From Xenorhabdus anantnagensis (GTDB lineage Bacteria > Pseudomonadota > Gammaproteobacteria > Enterobacterales > Enterobacteriaceae): a stretch of DNA of 64,000 nucleotides. The first letter of the stretch is position 1. Every line of letters starts with the position of its first letter. Made by a program: the position numbers and the translations under genes. Location of the stretch: positions 1 through 64,000 of the forward strand of contig NZ_JAQRFN010000002.1 of assembly GCF_028598555.1 (NCBI RefSeq), in the 5' to 3' direction. Of this stretch, positions 9,520 to 20,147 are shown in pieces. The notes beneath the pieces were generated by a model, which was given only the letters and a program-made list of their open reading frames with translations, was not told where the DNA came from and made no database searches.

Positions 9520-10449
9520 TCAATCCTCAATCAGATCATCCATCAATTTATTTTGTTCGGACGATTTTTTCTTAGCACTGATGCAAAGTAATCCAGAAAT
9601 GATAACCAACGCCAGTCCGATCGCATAGGCAGGGACAAACGCATCATCAAAAAACAGGATAATCCACATCATCGACAAGACTGGTGATAAAAATAAGATG
9701 GAGGCAATTTTATGAGAATCAGGACTGTTCATCGCCTTGAACCAAATGATATAAGAAACCCCATTCAGTATGATGCCGTTAAGCAATGTTGGTATTAATG
9801 AATCACCGACAGGTAAATTAATGCTGCTGAAAGCAAACATAAATACCGCAGATACTAATGTAGAACACATGAATACCCATAACGTACTAATATAGGGATC
9901 AATAGCGAATTGTCTTGATAATACCGACATTAATGCAAAGCAAAACGCTCCGCTAAATACCAGCAACAAAGCCTGAGGATGTTCCACCGCAATCTCTGTG
10001 ATATTTCCTTTCGTAAACGTAATCACAACAGCCATAAAACCCATTGCAATACCCATCATCTGCCTGATCGACAGTTTTTCTTTAAACAGGAAAAATGATA
10101 ACCCAATAATCATTAACGGCCAGCTATATTGAATTACCAACACAGCAACACCATTCTCAATGGAGTAACCATAATAAAGCAGCAAATAGAAGAAACAATC
10201 TAAAGCACCTAAAATCAATACTTTAGGCATAATGGAAAGAGGAATGAGTAAAAGTTTCTTCCAATTTCGCCCCATCATGAGAGCGACAACAAATACCGCC
10301 AAAACAGACAAAATATTTGACCAGAATAAATATTGGAAATGATCCATCTCTTCCTGACCAAAACGCGATATAGAAGGAATAAAACTCCAGATAAACACAC
10401 AAGAAAATGCATAAATAATATATTGGTATTTTGTCATAGAAAAACTCAA
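9520..10449 (-). CDS. EamA/DMT-superfamily transporter
   Basis: Inner-membrane protein of 309 aa with about ten predicted TM helices in two five-helix halves, each ending in a hydrophobic EamA-type hairpin; the C-terminal tail is charged. The architecture matches drug/metabolite transporters of the EamA family, usually exporters of amino acids or metabolites. No substrate can be assigned from sequence. It occupies the tilS-accA interval, where E. coli has ldcC and yaeR. It ends 33 bp upstream of tilS on the same strand, so it could share transcription with it. The upstream spacer carries a palindromic repeat. Confidence 0.85.
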   Translation of the reverse strand: MSFSMTKYQYIIYAFSCVFIWSFIPSISRFGQEEMDHFQYLFWSNILSVLAVFVVALMMGRNWKKLLLIPLSIMPKVLILGALDCFFYLLLYYGYSIENGVAVLVIQYSWPLMIIGLSFFLFKEKLSIRQMMGIAMGFMAVVITFTKGNITEIAVEHPQALLLVFSGAFCFALMSVLSRQFAIDPYISTLWVFMCSTLVSAVFMFAFSSINLPVGDSLIPTLLNGIILNGVSYIIWFKAMNSPDSHKIASILFLSPVLSMMWIILFFDDAFVPAYAIGLALVIISGLLCISAKKKSSEQNKLMDDLIED

Positions 10450-10492
10450 CTTATTATTTTAAAGCCCAGCCCACGAGGCACCTATTTCCATC

Positions 10493-10573
10493 TATACCTT
10501 TCGTCTTCCAAGTTGCCTCTTTGTTGGCTGCGCTCACTTGCCGCGCGACGCATCTTGAAATCCATTGGGTATA
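10493..10573. repeat. Palindromic intergenic repeat, copy A (short form, inverted)
   Basis: This 81-bp element starts TATACC and ends GGGTATA. Its ends are the imperfect inverted repeats seen in copies B, C and D, but in the opposite orientation. The internal CCCCGGG...CCGGGG hairpin of copies B and C is missing, so this is an internally deleted form. It lies upstream of the EamA transporter gene. Confidence 0.85.
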
Positions 10574-10635
10574 ATGTCATCAAAAATAATAATACGAGAA
10601 TCATTCTATATCGTGATGATTTCCCCTTATAAACA

Positions 10636-10690
10636 GCAAAACAGGTGGAAAGACTAGGGATTTATCACTCCTCAGTACTTTCCACCTGCT
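10636..10690 (-). terminator. Terminator-like hairpin downstream of accA
   Basis: An 11-bp perfect stem, CAGGTGGAAAG (10642-10652) with CTTTCCACCTG (10678-10688), has a 25-nt loop and, on the minus strand, is followed by TTTTGCTGTTT. It probably ends the long accA transcript. Nearby on the accA side are a second small hairpin (10743-10762) and a 17-bp tandem duplication (10697-10727). Confidence 0.65.
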
Positions 10691-10696
10691 ATTAGC

Positions 10697-10727
10697 GATA
10701 TTAAAAATAAAGAGATATTAAAAATAA
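10697..10727. repeat. 17-bp tandem duplication (second unit partial)
   Basis: GATATTAAAAATAA recurs with a 17-bp period in the accA downstream spacer. Confidence 0.75.
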
Positions 10728-10784
10728 CGCCGTATTATGTAGAAGCCATTATCAATAATGGCTCCCAGAATTTGCGTGCTAATC

Positions 10785-11744
10785 TTAGCAGTAACCGTAT
10801 TGCATCAAGCGCTCATAACGACGGTTAACTAATTCTTCACTGTCCAGTTCGGTCAACTCAGCAAGATCAGCCAACAATTGAGTCTTCAATGTTTCAGCTA
10901 TTATTTCATAGTTACGGTGCGCGCCACCCAATGGTTCTGAAATAACCATATCAATCAGGTTTAATTCTTTCAGGCGTGGTGCTGTGTTCCCCATCGCTTC
11001 AGCCGCCAATGGCGCTTTTTCAGCACTTTTCCACAAAATGGATGCACAGCCTTCAGGAGAGATAGTAGAAAAAGTACTGTATTGCAGCATGTTTACTTTA
11101 TCACCAACACACAGTGCCAATGCACCACCAGAGCCACCCTCACCAATAACTGTACAGACAATAGGTACGGAAAGACGAGACATTTCACGCAGGTTACGGG
11201 CAATGGCCTCTGACTGACCACGCTCTTCTGCACCTACCCCAGGATACGCGCCAGGAGTATCAATGAAAGTAATGATTGGCAATTTGAAGCGCTCTGCCAT
11301 TTCCATCAATCTCAATGACTTGCGATAACCTTCAGGCGATGGCATACCAAAATTACGGCGGATCTTTTCTTTCGTTTCGCGCCCTTTCTGGTGACCAATC
11401 ACCATGACCGGACGACCATCAATACGCGCCAAACCACCGACTATTGCCTTATCATCAGCATAGGCACGATCACCCGCCAACTCTTCAAAGTCAGTAAATA
11501 TGTGCTTAATATAATCCAGTGTATAAGGGCGCAGTGGATGGCGTGATAGCTGGGAAATTTGCCATGCCCCTAAATCAGCGAAAATCTTGCGAGTCAGCTC
11601 TAGGCTTTTTTCCCGCAGACGCTGGACTTCTTCATCCAGATTGATATCTAGCTTTTCATCTTGACGGCTAACTGCGGTGAGCGAATCAATTTTCGCTTCC
11701 AACTCGGCAATCGGCTGTTCAAAATCCAGAAAATTCAGACTCAT
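10785..11744 (-). CDS. accA: Acetyl-CoA carboxylase carboxyltransferase subunit alpha
   Basis: Alpha subunit of the AccA2D2 carboxyltransferase, which makes malonyl-CoA for fatty acid synthesis. The 319-aa product matches E. coli AccA in length and sequence, with the crotonase-like core and oxyanion-hole glycines in [11 protein letters not shown]. It starts 12 nt after dnaE and is the last gene of the long minus-strand block. Confidence 0.97.
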   Translation of the reverse strand: MSLNFLDFEQPIAELEAKIDSLTAVSRQDEKLDINLDEEVQRLREKSLELTRKIFADLGAWQISQLSRHPLRPYTLDYIKHIFTDFEELAGDRAYADDKAIVGGLARIDGRPVMVIGHQKGRETKEKIRRNFGMPSPEGYRKSLRLMEMAERFKLPIITFIDTPGAYPGVGAEERGQSEAIARNLREMSRLSVPIVCTVIGEGGSGGALALCVGDKVNMLQYSTFSTISPEGCASILWKSAEKAPLAAEAMGNTAPRLKELNLIDMVISEPLGGAHRNYEIIAETLKTQLLADLAELTELDSEELVNRRYERLMQYGYC

Positions 11745-11756
11745 AACGTTCCTATT

Positions 11757-14700
11757 CTAGTCAAATTCTAATTCTACCTGCTCATTACCCAGCAGAGTTC
11801 GCAGATCTGTCAAAAGGGTGTCCGTTGGCGTTACCCGCCATGTTGCACCGAATCGTAAACGGGCGCGGGCATCTACCCGCTGGTAATAAAGATGAACCGG
11901 TATCGTACCTGAACGGTGTGGCTCCAATGCACCACGGAGGCGGTTCAATAATTGTTCATCAATTTGCCTGTCTGATAACGAGATAGCAAGCCCACGTGCA
12001 AATTTTTCACGGGCCTCACTGATATCCATTAATTCACGAACTGTCATTTTAAGCCCACCATTGAAGTCATCAAAGCTGACTTGTCCGGTAGCAATCAAAA
12101 TCTTGTCCTGTTCCAATAAATGCTGATATCTTTCCAGCGCATCAGAAAACAGCATGATCTCCAGTCGTCCTGAGCGATCATCCAATGTACTGATACCAAT
12201 CCGGTTTCCCCGTTTAGTTGTCAATATTTTGGATGCTAACACTAAACCTACTACAGTTGTTACTTGACCACGAGGTGTTGGATTCACATCTTTTAGACGC
12301 AACCCATTCGTATATCGTTCAATCTCTTTCAAATAACTTGTGATCGGGTGCCCAGTTAAATACAAACCCAGTGTTTCCCGCTCACCATCCAAGACGACCT
12401 GATCTGGCCATTTCGGCGTACTGGCATATGAACGCTCAACCTGTTCTGGCTCTTCCGCCAACACGCCAAACATATCTGTTTGACCTGTGGCTTCAGCTTT
12501 AGCGTGTTGATCCGCTGCTTTCAGCGCACCTTCCAGAGAAGACATCAGTGCCGCACGGTGTGGACCCAGCCGATCAAAAGCACCGGACATAATCAGTTTT
12601 TCCATCACACGGCGATTTATTTTTTTGATATCAACGCGGGCGCACAGGTCAAATAGTTCCTTAAAATGCCCTCCTTTCTGCCGGGCTTCGATAATCGCTT
12701 CGATCGGCCCTTCACCAACACCTTTAATCGCACCAATGCCGTAAACAATTTCTCCGTCATCATTGACGTGGAAATGATACAAGCCACTATTAATATCAGG
12801 AGGTAACACTTTAAGCCCCATGCGCCAGCACTCATCCACCAGCCCAACGACTTTTTCAGTATTATCCATATCAGCCGTCATCACGGCCGCCATAAATTCT
12901 GCCGGATAGTGAGCTTTCAGCCATAAAGTCTGATAAGAAACCAATGCATAAGCTGCGGAGTGAGATTTGTTGAAGCCATAACCTGCGAATTTTTCCACCA
13001 AATCGAAGATTTTCATGGAAAGTTCGCCATTAACGCCCTGTTTTATCGCTCCCTCTTCAAATACTGACCGCTGTTTAGCCATCTCCTCTGGCTTTTTCTT
13101 GCCCATTGCACGACGGAGCATATCTGCACCACCAAGCGTATAACCCGCCAAAACCTGAGCAATCTGCATCACCTGTTCCTGATACAGAATGATACCGTAA
13201 GTCGGTTCCAATACGGGTTTTAAGGATTCGTGCTGCCATTCAACATCAGGGTAGGAGAGCTCTTCCCGTCCATGTTTACGGTCGATAAAGTTATCTACCA
13301 TGCCTGATTGCAACGGCCCTGGGCGGAATAATGCCACCAATGCGATCATGTCTTCAAAGCAGTCAGGACGCAGGCGTTTGATCAAATCCTTCATCCCGCG
13401 GGATTCAAGCTGGAACACTGCCGTAGTTTCAGAGCGTTGCAGCATATCGAAGCTTTTCTGATCATCCAGCGGAATAGCCGCGATATCAATCGGCTCCAAC
13501 TCTTTCTTGGTACGGCGTGCATTCACCATCTCAAGTGCCCAGTTGATGATGGTGAGGGTTCTCAGGCCAAGGAAGTCAAACTTAACCAGCCCCGCATATT
13601 CCACATCGTTCTTGTCAAACTGGGTAACCGGGTTTTGCCCTTCTGGATCACAGTAAATCGGTGCAAAATCAGTAATCTTGGTTGGTGCAATAACCACACC
13701 ACCGGCATGTTTACCTGCGTTACGGGTGACACCTTCCAGTTTGCGCGCCATGTCTATCAGCGCTTTAACCTCTTCATCCACTTCGTAAATTTCAGGTAGC
13801 TGTGGCTCAGCCGCAAAAGCTTTTTCCAGCGTCATGCCGGGATCAGGAGGCACCAGTTTTGATATTCGATCAACAAATCCATATGGATGCCCAAGCACAC
13901 GCCCGACATCGCGGATAACCGCTTTCGCCGCCATCGTACCAAAAGTGATAATCTGCGATACTGCATCTCGTCCGTACATATCTGCAACGTGATCAATAAC
14001 CTGATCGCGTTTTTCCATACAGAAATCGACGTCAAAGTCAGGCATGGAAACACGTTCAGGGTTAAGGAAACGTTCAAACAGCAGATCGAATTCCAACGGA
14101 TCAAGATCGGTGATTTTTAACGCATAAGCCACAAGAGAGCCTGCACCAGAGCCACGCCCCGGGCCGACGGGAACACCATTGTCTTTCGACCACTGGATAA
14201 ATTCCATCACGATCAGGAAGTAGCCAGGGAATCCCATCTGGTTAATAACTCTCAGCTCAATATCAAGACGCTCATCATATTCTGGGCGTTTTTGCGCCCT
14301 GCTCTCCGGATCGGGATAGAGAAACTCCAGACGTTCTTCTAATCCTTGCTTGGATTTTTCAATGAGGAAATCTTCGGTGCTCATTTCCCCCGTCGGAAAT
14401 TGCGGCAGAAAATATTCACCAAGGCGGATCGTGATGTTACAGCGTTTAGCAATTTCTACGCTATTTTGTAATGCTTCAGGAATGTCTGAGAAAAGCTCGC
14501 ACATCTCCTGTTCACTGCGTAGATATTGCTGAGGGCTGTAATTTTTAGGGCGTTTCGGATCTGCCAGCGTATAACCATCATGAATAGCAACCCGGATTTC
14601 ATGGGCATCGAAATCTTCGCTTTCCAGAAAACAGACATCATTGGTTGCCACGACGGGGAGATTATTTTCGGCTGCCAGTGCCACAGCCGCATGAAGGTAG

Positions 14701-15239
14701 CTTTCTTCATCCTGACGCCCAGTACGGATCAGCTCAAGATAATAGCTATCAGGGAAATGCTCCTGATAAAAATCAAGGCATTGATCCACCATCACACGGT
14801 TGCCACGCAGCAGGAATTTACCCACATCGCCCATACGCCCGCCCGACAATAAGATCAGCCCAGCTTTGTATTTTACCAGCCATTCCCGTTTGATGGTCGG
14901 TCCTATCGCACCATAACCTTTTTGGTAAGCCTCTGAGATCAGCAGGGTCAGGTTCTGGTAACCTTCATTATTACGGGCAAGGATCGTCAGATGGGCATAT
15001 TCGTCCCCCAACAAATCACTTTCCACATAAAAATCAGCACCAATAATTGGCTTAATACCGGCTTCGTGGGCATTGCCATAGAACTTCACCAATCCACACA
15101 AATTGGTGAAATCTGTAATCGCAAAAGCTGGCATTCCCAATTTGGCAATTTTTTTCACCAATGAGCCAGTCTTAGCCAAACCATCAATCATTGAATAATC
15201 ACTGTGAACACGTAAGTGCACAAAACGTGGTTCTGTCAT
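11757..15239 (-). CDS. dnaE: DNA polymerase III subunit alpha
   Basis: Catalytic subunit of the replicative polymerase, 1160 aa, identical in length to the E. coli protein. It has the N-terminal PHP domain (HSDYSMIDG), the catalytic acidic residues in [13 protein letters not shown] near 400, an internal clamp-binding motif QTDMF near 920 (QADMF in E. coli), an OB fold and the C-terminal tau-binding region. It is downstream of rnhB with a 28-bp gap and upstream of accA. Confidence 0.98.
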   Translation of the reverse strand: MTEPRFVHLRVHSDYSMIDGLAKTGSLVKKIAKLGMPAFAITDFTNLCGLVKFYGNAHEAGIKPIIGADFYVESDLLGDEYAHLTILARNNEGYQNLTLLISEAYQKGYGAIGPTIKREWLVKYKAGLILLSGGRMGDVGKFLLRGNRVMVDQCLDFYQEHFPDSYYLELIRTGRQDEESYLHAAVALAAENNLPVVATNDVCFLESEDFDAHEIRVAIHDGYTLADPKRPKNYSPQQYLRSEQEMCELFSDIPEALQNSVEIAKRCNITIRLGEYFLPQFPTGEMSTEDFLIEKSKQGLEERLEFLYPDPESRAQKRPEYDERLDIELRVINQMGFPGYFLIVMEFIQWSKDNGVPVGPGRGSGAGSLVAYALKITDLDPLEFDLLFERFLNPERVSMPDFDVDFCMEKRDQVIDHVADMYGRDAVSQIITFGTMAAKAVIRDVGRVLGHPYGFVDRISKLVPPDPGMTLEKAFAAEPQLPEIYEVDEEVKALIDMARKLEGVTRNAGKHAGGVVIAPTKITDFAPIYCDPEGQNPVTQFDKNDVEYAGLVKFDFLGLRTLTIINWALEMVNARRTKKELEPIDIAAIPLDDQKSFDMLQRSETTAVFQLESRGMKDLIKRLRPDCFEDMIALVALFRPGPLQSGMVDNFIDRKHGREELSYPDVEWQHESLKPVLEPTYGIILYQEQVMQIAQVLAGYTLGGADMLRRAMGKKKPEEMAKQRSVFEEGAIKQGVNGELSMKIFDLVEKFAGYGFNKSHSAAYALVSYQTLWLKAHYPAEFMAAVMTADMDNTEKVVGLVDECWRMGLKVLPPDINSGLYHFHVNDDGEIVYGIGAIKGVGEGPIEAIIEARQKGGHFKELFDLCARVDIKKINRRVMEKLIMSGAFDRLGPHRAALMSSLEGALKAADQHAKAEATGQTDMFGVLAEEPEQVERSYASTPKWPDQVVLDGERETLGLYLTGHPITSYLKEIERYTNGLRLKDVNPTPRGQVTTVVGLVLASKILTTKRGNRIGISTLDDRSGRLEIMLFSDALERYQHLLEQDKILIATGQVSFDDFNGGLKMTVRELMDISEAREKFARGLAISLSDRQIDEQLLNRLRGALEPHRSGTIPVHLYYQRVDARARLRFGATWRVTPTDTLLTDLRTLLGNEQVELEFD

Positions 15240-15267
15240 AGTCTGTCCAGATACTTATCCCAGATTT

Positions 15268-15858
15268 TTATCCAAGACCTAACGCCCGTTTAACTGGCGC
15301 AAAGCTTTTACGATGATGCTCCGTAGCACCTAAAGAAGCCAGTTTTTCTAGATGTAGGGCTGTAGGATAACCTTTATGTTTCGCAAAACCATAGTCAGGA
15401 AACTGTTTATCCAATTCTGCCATTTCTCTGTCACGCGTTACTTTGGCAAGAATGGAGGCGGCGCTTATTTCTGCAACCAGATTATCGCCCTTTACGACAG
15501 CTTGTGCTGGCATTGCTAACGCTGGGCAACGATTGCCATCAATCAGAACATAGTCAGGTATGAGTGACAAACCCTCTACTGCTCTTTGCATAGCAAGCAT
15601 TGTGGCATGGAGGATGTTGAGCTGATCAATTTCTTCCCGCTCTGCACGACCGAGACTCCAACACAAGGCTTTTTCTTTTATTTCCAAATACAGCGCTTCA
15701 CGACGTTTTTCCGTGAGTTTTTTCGAATCCATTAAACCCGCGATGGGTTTAGCTGGATCAAGAATAACCGCCGCAGTGACTACAGCCCCTACTAATGGGC
15801 CGCGCCCAACTTCATCAACACCGGCAATCAAATTCGCCTGAGGATAAACAAAATCCAT
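15268..15858 (-). CDS. rnhB: Ribonuclease HII
   Basis: Endonuclease that removes RNA in RNA-DNA hybrids and single ribonucleotides misincorporated in DNA. The 196-aa protein has the catalytic DEVGRG motif near residue 16 and later acidic residues in the family positions. Its start overlaps the lpxB stop by one base, the usual lpxB-rnhB coupling. Confidence 0.96.
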   Translation of the reverse strand: MDFVYPQANLIAGVDEVGRGPLVGAVVTAAVILDPAKPIAGLMDSKKLTEKRREALYLEIKEKALCWSLGRAEREEIDQLNILHATMLAMQRAVEGLSLIPDYVLIDGNRCPALAMPAQAVVKGDNLVAEISAASILAKVTRDREMAELDKQFPDYGFAKHKGYPTALHLEKLASLGATEHHRKSFAPVKRALGLG

Positions 15859-17045
15859 TATCTTCTCGCTAATTCCAGAACGGCTTGTGCAGCCTGTTCA
15901 TCGGCATCACAGCGAATGCTTTCGTGCAAATGCAAAAACGTTTGTTTCAACGCTTCCATATCAGCGCCACCGAGCAAAAGAGGCAACAATGCCTCTGACA
16001 ACGCTTGTGGTTTGCATTCATCCTGTAGTAATTCTTTGACTAATTCTTTGCCTGCCAGCAGGTTAGGCAAGGAAACATACGGTGTTTTCACCAAGCGTTT
16101 TGCCAGCCAGAATGTAAAAGGTTTCATTCTATAGCCCACTACCATTGGGCATTTAGCCAGCATGCACTCCAGCGCTGCCGTACCGGATGCAAGTAACGTA
16201 GCATCACTGGCAATCATAGCTTCACGAGCCTTGCCATCCAATAAATGGATCTGCAAATCCGGTGCTATTTCATCTTTAATGCGCTGAAACTGTTCACGCC
16301 GTTTGGCATTAACCAAAGGAACCAAGACTTGCAGGTCGGGAAATTTCTCCCGTAATAGTTGTGCGGTTTTTAAGAAATCAGCACTCAACATCTCTACTTC
16401 AGCATGACGACTTCCGGGCAATATCGCCAGACAGTGAGCAGTCAATGGAATATCCAAAATTTTTCTGGCGGCTGCTTTATCCGTTTGCAAAGGCATCGCA
16501 TCTGCCATCGTGTGCCCAATAAACTGGCATGGAACGTTAAACCGATCGTAAAAAGATTTTTCAAAGGGTAAAAATGCTAATACCAAATCCGTTGCCCGAC
16601 CAATTTTAAACACACGTTTCTGACGCCATGCCCACACTGACGGGCTAACGTAATGGATCGTTCTAATGCCCTGCTGTTTAAGCCGGCCTTCTAACGTAAT
16701 GTTGAAGTCAGGAGCATCGATTCCAATAAACACATCAGGCTTCAACGCGGTAAAACGCGCTGTTAAGTCTTTGCGTATTTTTAGCAAACGAGGCAAACGA
16801 CCCAGAACTTCGACGATTCCCATTACTGCCAGCTCTTCCATCTCATACCAGGCTTCACAACCCTCTGCCTGCATAAGGGGGCCAGCAACACCCACAAAGC
16901 GGGCGTGCGGAATTTTTGCTTTCAATGCACGAATCAACCCAGCCCCAAGGATGTCACCGGATGTTTCTCCGGCGACCAAGCCAATTGTCAGCGGGCGCTG
17001 ATTATCAATAATAGAAGAAAAGGTAGTCAAAGGAGTATCCTTCAT
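15858..17045 (-). CDS. lpxB: Lipid-A-disaccharide synthase
   Basis: Peripheral inner-membrane glycosyltransferase that joins UDP-2,3-diacylglucosamine and lipid X to form the lipid A disaccharide. At 395 aa it has the family motifs GETSGD, IDAPDFN and LPGSRxxEV. The ATG lies 4 nt after the lpxA stop. The N-terminus is about 12 residues longer than in E. coli before [12 protein letters not shown], so a later start is possible. Confidence 0.96.
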   Translation of the reverse strand: MKDTPLTTFSSIIDNQRPLTIGLVAGETSGDILGAGLIRALKAKIPHARFVGVAGPLMQAEGCEAWYEMEELAVMGIVEVLGRLPRLLKIRKDLTARFTALKPDVFIGIDAPDFNITLEGRLKQQGIRTIHYVSPSVWAWRQKRVFKIGRATDLVLAFLPFEKSFYDRFNVPCQFIGHTMADAMPLQTDKAAARKILDIPLTAHCLAILPGSRHAEVEMLSADFLKTAQLLREKFPDLQVLVPLVNAKRREQFQRIKDEIAPDLQIHLLDGKAREAMIASDATLLASGTAALECMLAKCPMVVGYRMKPFTFWLAKRLVKTPYVSLPNLLAGKELVKELLQDECKPQALSEALLPLLLGGADMEALKQTFLHLHESIRCDADEQAAQAVLELARR

Positions 17046-17049
17046 CTAC

Positions 17050-17847
17050 TTAACGAATGATGCCACGGCTGGATTTTGCGGAATTTTCCAGAAAATCACT
17101 GAATACTTTCACATGCGGATTGTTTTCTGCTTGAAGGCCAATATCTTCTTTGGCTTCTTCCAATGTTTTTCCACTGCGATAAAGCGTTTTATAGGAATTA
17201 CGAATTGCATGCAGTGATTCTTTATCAAACCCACGGCGCTTCAGACCTTCAATATTCAATCCGAATGGTGTTGCATGGTTTCCCTGTGCGATGACGTAAG
17301 GAGGAATATCCTGAGCAACGCCAGAACAACCACCGACCATAACATGGGAACCAATCTGACAAAATTGATGCACCGCCGTCATTCCACCAATAATGACGTA
17401 ATCACCCAAAATAACATGCCCACCCAATGTACCATTGTTCGCAATGATACAACGATCACCAATGATGCAGTCATGAGCGATATGTGAGTTAATCATCAGC
17501 AAGTTGTCACTGCCAACTTTAGTCACACCACCCCCCTGAACAGTGCCTCTATGGATAGAAACACTTTCACGAATGCGATTACGGTCACCAATTTCAACGC
17601 AAGTTGGTTCACCCTGATATTTGAGATCCTGATTCACCTCACCAATGGAGGCAAATTGATAAATCTGGTTATCACGACCTATCTTGGTGATCCCATTAAT
17701 TACAATATGGGATTTCAACTCAGTCCCTTCACCAATCTCAACCTGAGCACCGATATAACAAAATGGGCCAATACGAACATTAGCACCAATGACAGCGCCC
17801 TCTTCAACAATGGAAGAGGGATGGATAACAGCGGTCTGATCAATCAT
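17050..17847 (-). CDS. lpxA: UDP-N-acetylglucosamine O-acyltransferase
   Basis: First enzyme of lipid A synthesis, transferring a beta-hydroxyacyl chain from acyl carrier protein to the 3-OH of UDP-GlcNAc. It is a 265-aa trimeric left-handed beta-helix protein with hexapeptide repeats over the first two thirds; the catalytic His lies in HIAHDC. Gaps of 3-4 nt separate it from fabZ and lpxB. Confidence 0.97.
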   Translation of the reverse strand: MIDQTAVIHPSSIVEEGAVIGANVRIGPFCYIGAQVEIGEGTELKSHIVINGITKIGRDNQIYQFASIGEVNQDLKYQGEPTCVEIGDRNRIRESVSIHRGTVQGGGVTKVGSDNLLMINSHIAHDCIIGDRCIIANNGTLGGHVILGDYVIIGGMTAVHQFCQIGSHVMVGGCSGVAQDIPPYVIAQGNHATPFGLNIEGLKRRGFDKESLHAIRNSYKTLYRSGKTLEEAKEDIGLQAENNPHVKVFSDFLENSAKSSRGIIR

Positions 17848-17850
17848 GGG

Positions 17851-18303
17851 TTAAGCCTCTCGACGGCGAGCACACATCATTTCAGCTTCGCAAGCCACTT
17901 CTCCATCGACTTTCGCTACGCCCCTGAAACGCGCAACACCGCGACGTTCTTTAATAAATTCTACTTCCATTATCATTTGATCACCTGGCAGAACCGGACG
18001 CTTGAAGCGAGCGCCATCAATTGCTGCAAAGTAATACAATTCACCTGGCTCCAGCGATCCGACACTTTTGAATGCCAGAATACCAGTAGCTTGGGCCATT
18101 GCCTCAAGGATCAGAACACCAGGGAAAATTGGTTTACCAGGGAAATGCCCCTGAAAGAATGGTTCATTAAATGATACATTCTTGACTGCGCGCAGAAATT
18201 TACCTTCCTCAAAATCTAAAACACGATCTACCAGTAAAAATGGGTAGCGGTGAGGCAGTAAATTTAAAATCTCTTCAATTCGCAGAGTATGATTATCACT
18301 CAT
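17851..18303 (-). CDS. fabZ: 3-hydroxyacyl-[acyl-carrier-protein] dehydratase FabZ
   Basis: Hot-dog-fold dehydratase of fatty acid elongation, 150 aa, with the catalytic His in [12 protein letters not shown] and Glu in LILEAMAQ. It competes with LpxA for hydroxymyristoyl-ACP, so its place between lpxD and lpxA links lipid A and phospholipid synthesis. Confidence 0.97.
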   Translation of the reverse strand: MSDNHTLRIEEILNLLPHRYPFLLVDRVLDFEEGKFLRAVKNVSFNEPFFQGHFPGKPIFPGVLILEAMAQATGILAFKSVGSLEPGELYYFAAIDGARFKRPVLPGDQMIMEVEFIKERRGVARFRGVAKVDGEVACEAEMMCARRREA

Positions 18304-18465
18304 CTAAATACTCTTCCTGTCATATAAGAATCATAATATTAACGACACGGCCTGCGTTAACTCCAAATGAAGAGTTATCAGGCAGGCCGCAAAAATCAAA
18401 AGCACAACCAAAAATGCTAATTAAAAACGTTTAATCAAAGATGGCTATCCAAGGTGCTAGTATGA

Positions 18466-19494
18466 TTACTCGTTTTCACCTTCCAGTTGGCGTTCAACTG
18501 ACTTCAATCGCTTATTCATTTCGTTGATGCTCATGACTAAAGCGGCAGTCTTACGCCAGACTTTGTTCGGTTGTAACGGGATACCCGACGAATACATGCC
18601 AGGTTCTGTAATTGGACGTATCACCATGCCCATACCAGTTACAGTCACTTTATCACAGATTTCCATGTGCCCTTTAATGACACTGGCTCCACCAATCATA
18701 CAGTAACGACCAATTTTCAAACTACCCGCCATAACGACACCACCAGCTATTGCTGTGTTGTCTCCGATCGTCACGTTGTGGGCAATCTGGCATTGGTTGT
18801 CTATGATAACACCATTACCGATAACTGTGTTATCCAACGCACCCCGATCGATTGTTGTGCAAGCACCGATTTCAACGCGATCTCCGATGATCACTGTGCC
18901 TAACTGTGGGATTTTAATCCAATCTCCACGTTCATTGGCATAACCAAAACCATCAGAACCTATAACAGTTCCTGATTGGATCAGGCATGATTTACCAATT
19001 TCAACATTATGGTATACCGATACATTGGCCCACAGGCGAGTTCCTGCGCCAATCCGCGCGTTTTTTCCAATAAAGCAACCCGCGCCAACAATGGCATGGT
19101 CACCAAGTACAACGCCGGACTCGATGACCGCATTAGCACCAATTGCCACATTTTTGCCCAGAACCACCTCAGAGGAGATAACCGCTGATGGGTGGATATC
19201 CTGTGCAGGTTTTGGTGTCGTATCCATAATTTGTGCCATGCGTGCATAGGCAAGGTAAGGATCATCGACAACCAACGCGGCAACCTTGCAGTGAAGAAGG
19301 TCTGCTTCACGCAGCACAACAGCCGCAGCCTGACATGCAGAAAGCTTGTCAGTATAACGACTGTCGGATAAAAATGTAATTTGCTCGTTATTTGCTGAAT
19401 TCATTGGCGCAACACCGGTGATGACGATATCGCCATCACCCTGCAATTGCGCATTCAACTGCTGAGCGAGATCAGCCAATCGAATTGAAACCAT
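18466..19494 (-). CDS. lpxD: UDP-3-O-(3-hydroxymyristoyl)glucosamine N-acyltransferase
   Basis: Third enzyme of lipid A synthesis, adding the N-linked 3-hydroxyacyl chain. The 342-aa protein has an N-terminal uridine-binding domain, a hexapeptide-repeat beta-helix and a C-terminal helix. The catalytic His is in [11 protein letters not shown] near residue 239. It starts 4 nt after the skp stop. The 162-bp gap to fabZ is larger than in E. coli. Confidence 0.97.
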   Translation of the reverse strand: MVSIRLADLAQQLNAQLQGDGDIVITGVAPMNSANNEQITFLSDSRYTDKLSACQAAAVVLREADLLHCKVAALVVDDPYLAYARMAQIMDTTPKPAQDIHPSAVISSEVVLGKNVAIGANAVIESGVVLGDHAIVGAGCFIGKNARIGAGTRLWANVSVYHNVEIGKSCLIQSGTVIGSDGFGYANERGDWIKIPQLGTVIIGDRVEIGACTTIDRGALDNTVIGNGVIIDNQCQIAHNVTIGDNTAIAGGVVMAGSLKIGRYCMIGGASVIKGHMEICDKVTVTGMGMVIRPITEPGMYSSGIPLQPNKVWRKTAALVMSINEMNKRLKSVERQLEGENE

Positions 19495-19498
19495 CGAC

Positions 19499-19996
19499 TT
19501 ATTTAACCTGTTTCAGTACTTCTGCGGTGATATTTTTACCAGACGCAGAATACACAGCGGCACTTGCATCCAGAACAAGGTCGTAACCTTCTTTGCCTGC
19601 AACCAATTTAACTGCATCCTGAATACGGCTCATAAGTTTATTGCGTTCTTCCATATGGCGACGACGATTATCGTTTTCAAAACTCTGCCCTTTCTGAATA
19701 AATTCATCACGTTTCGCCATCACTTCTTTTTCCAGTTTTTCACGCTCACTGGCTTTCATTGTTGAGCCATCACGCTGTAATTTCTGGATTTTGGTTTGCA
19801 GATCAGATTCCATACGCTGTAATTCGGTTGCGCGGCCTTTAAACTCGCTGTCCAACTGTTTTGCCACAGCTTCACGAGCAGGTAATTGTTGGAAAACTTC
19901 AGCAACGTTCACTAAAGCAATTTTATCTGCCGCCTGAGCACCTACAGAAAATGCTAATGCCATACCCAAACTTGCTGCACACAATATTTTTTTCAC
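19499..19996 (-). CDS. skp: Periplasmic chaperone Skp (OmpH)
   Basis: Trimeric jellyfish-shaped periplasmic chaperone that holds unfolded outer-membrane proteins for BamA. It is 165 aa with a signal peptide ending AQAA near residue 22 and a long charged coiled-coil (residues about 45-120). Its place between bamA and lpxD is conserved. Confidence 0.95.
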   Translation of the reverse strand: MKKILCAASLGMALAFSVGAQAADKIALVNVAEVFQQLPAREAVAKQLDSEFKGRATELQRMESDLQTKIQKLQRDGSTMKASEREKLEKEVMAKRDEFIQKGQSFENDNRRRHMEERNKLMSRIQDAVKLVAGKEGYDLVLDASAAVYSASGKNITAEVLKQVK

Positions 19997-20147
19997 TATA
20001 AACTCCTTTGACCTACGCTATTTTACAAATTGGAAAACTTAGAGCCTATCCCACTGAGCTATGTAGCTTGCCCTTTTCAATTTGGAATTCACTCACAATA
20101 TTGCCTGATCTAATAGTAGAGCGATTTTTACCAAAAATGATTAATAA

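Noticed and set aside
10585-10615. Fur-box-like AT-rich palindrome (AATAATAATACGAGAATCATT)
   Set aside because: When aligned with the 19-bp Fur consensus, only one half matches.
17551-18174. Long plus-strand frame (207 codons) across lpxA and fabZ
   Set aside because: It is fully antisense to two well-conserved genes and its composition is a shadow of their codons; no ribosome site or family resemblance.
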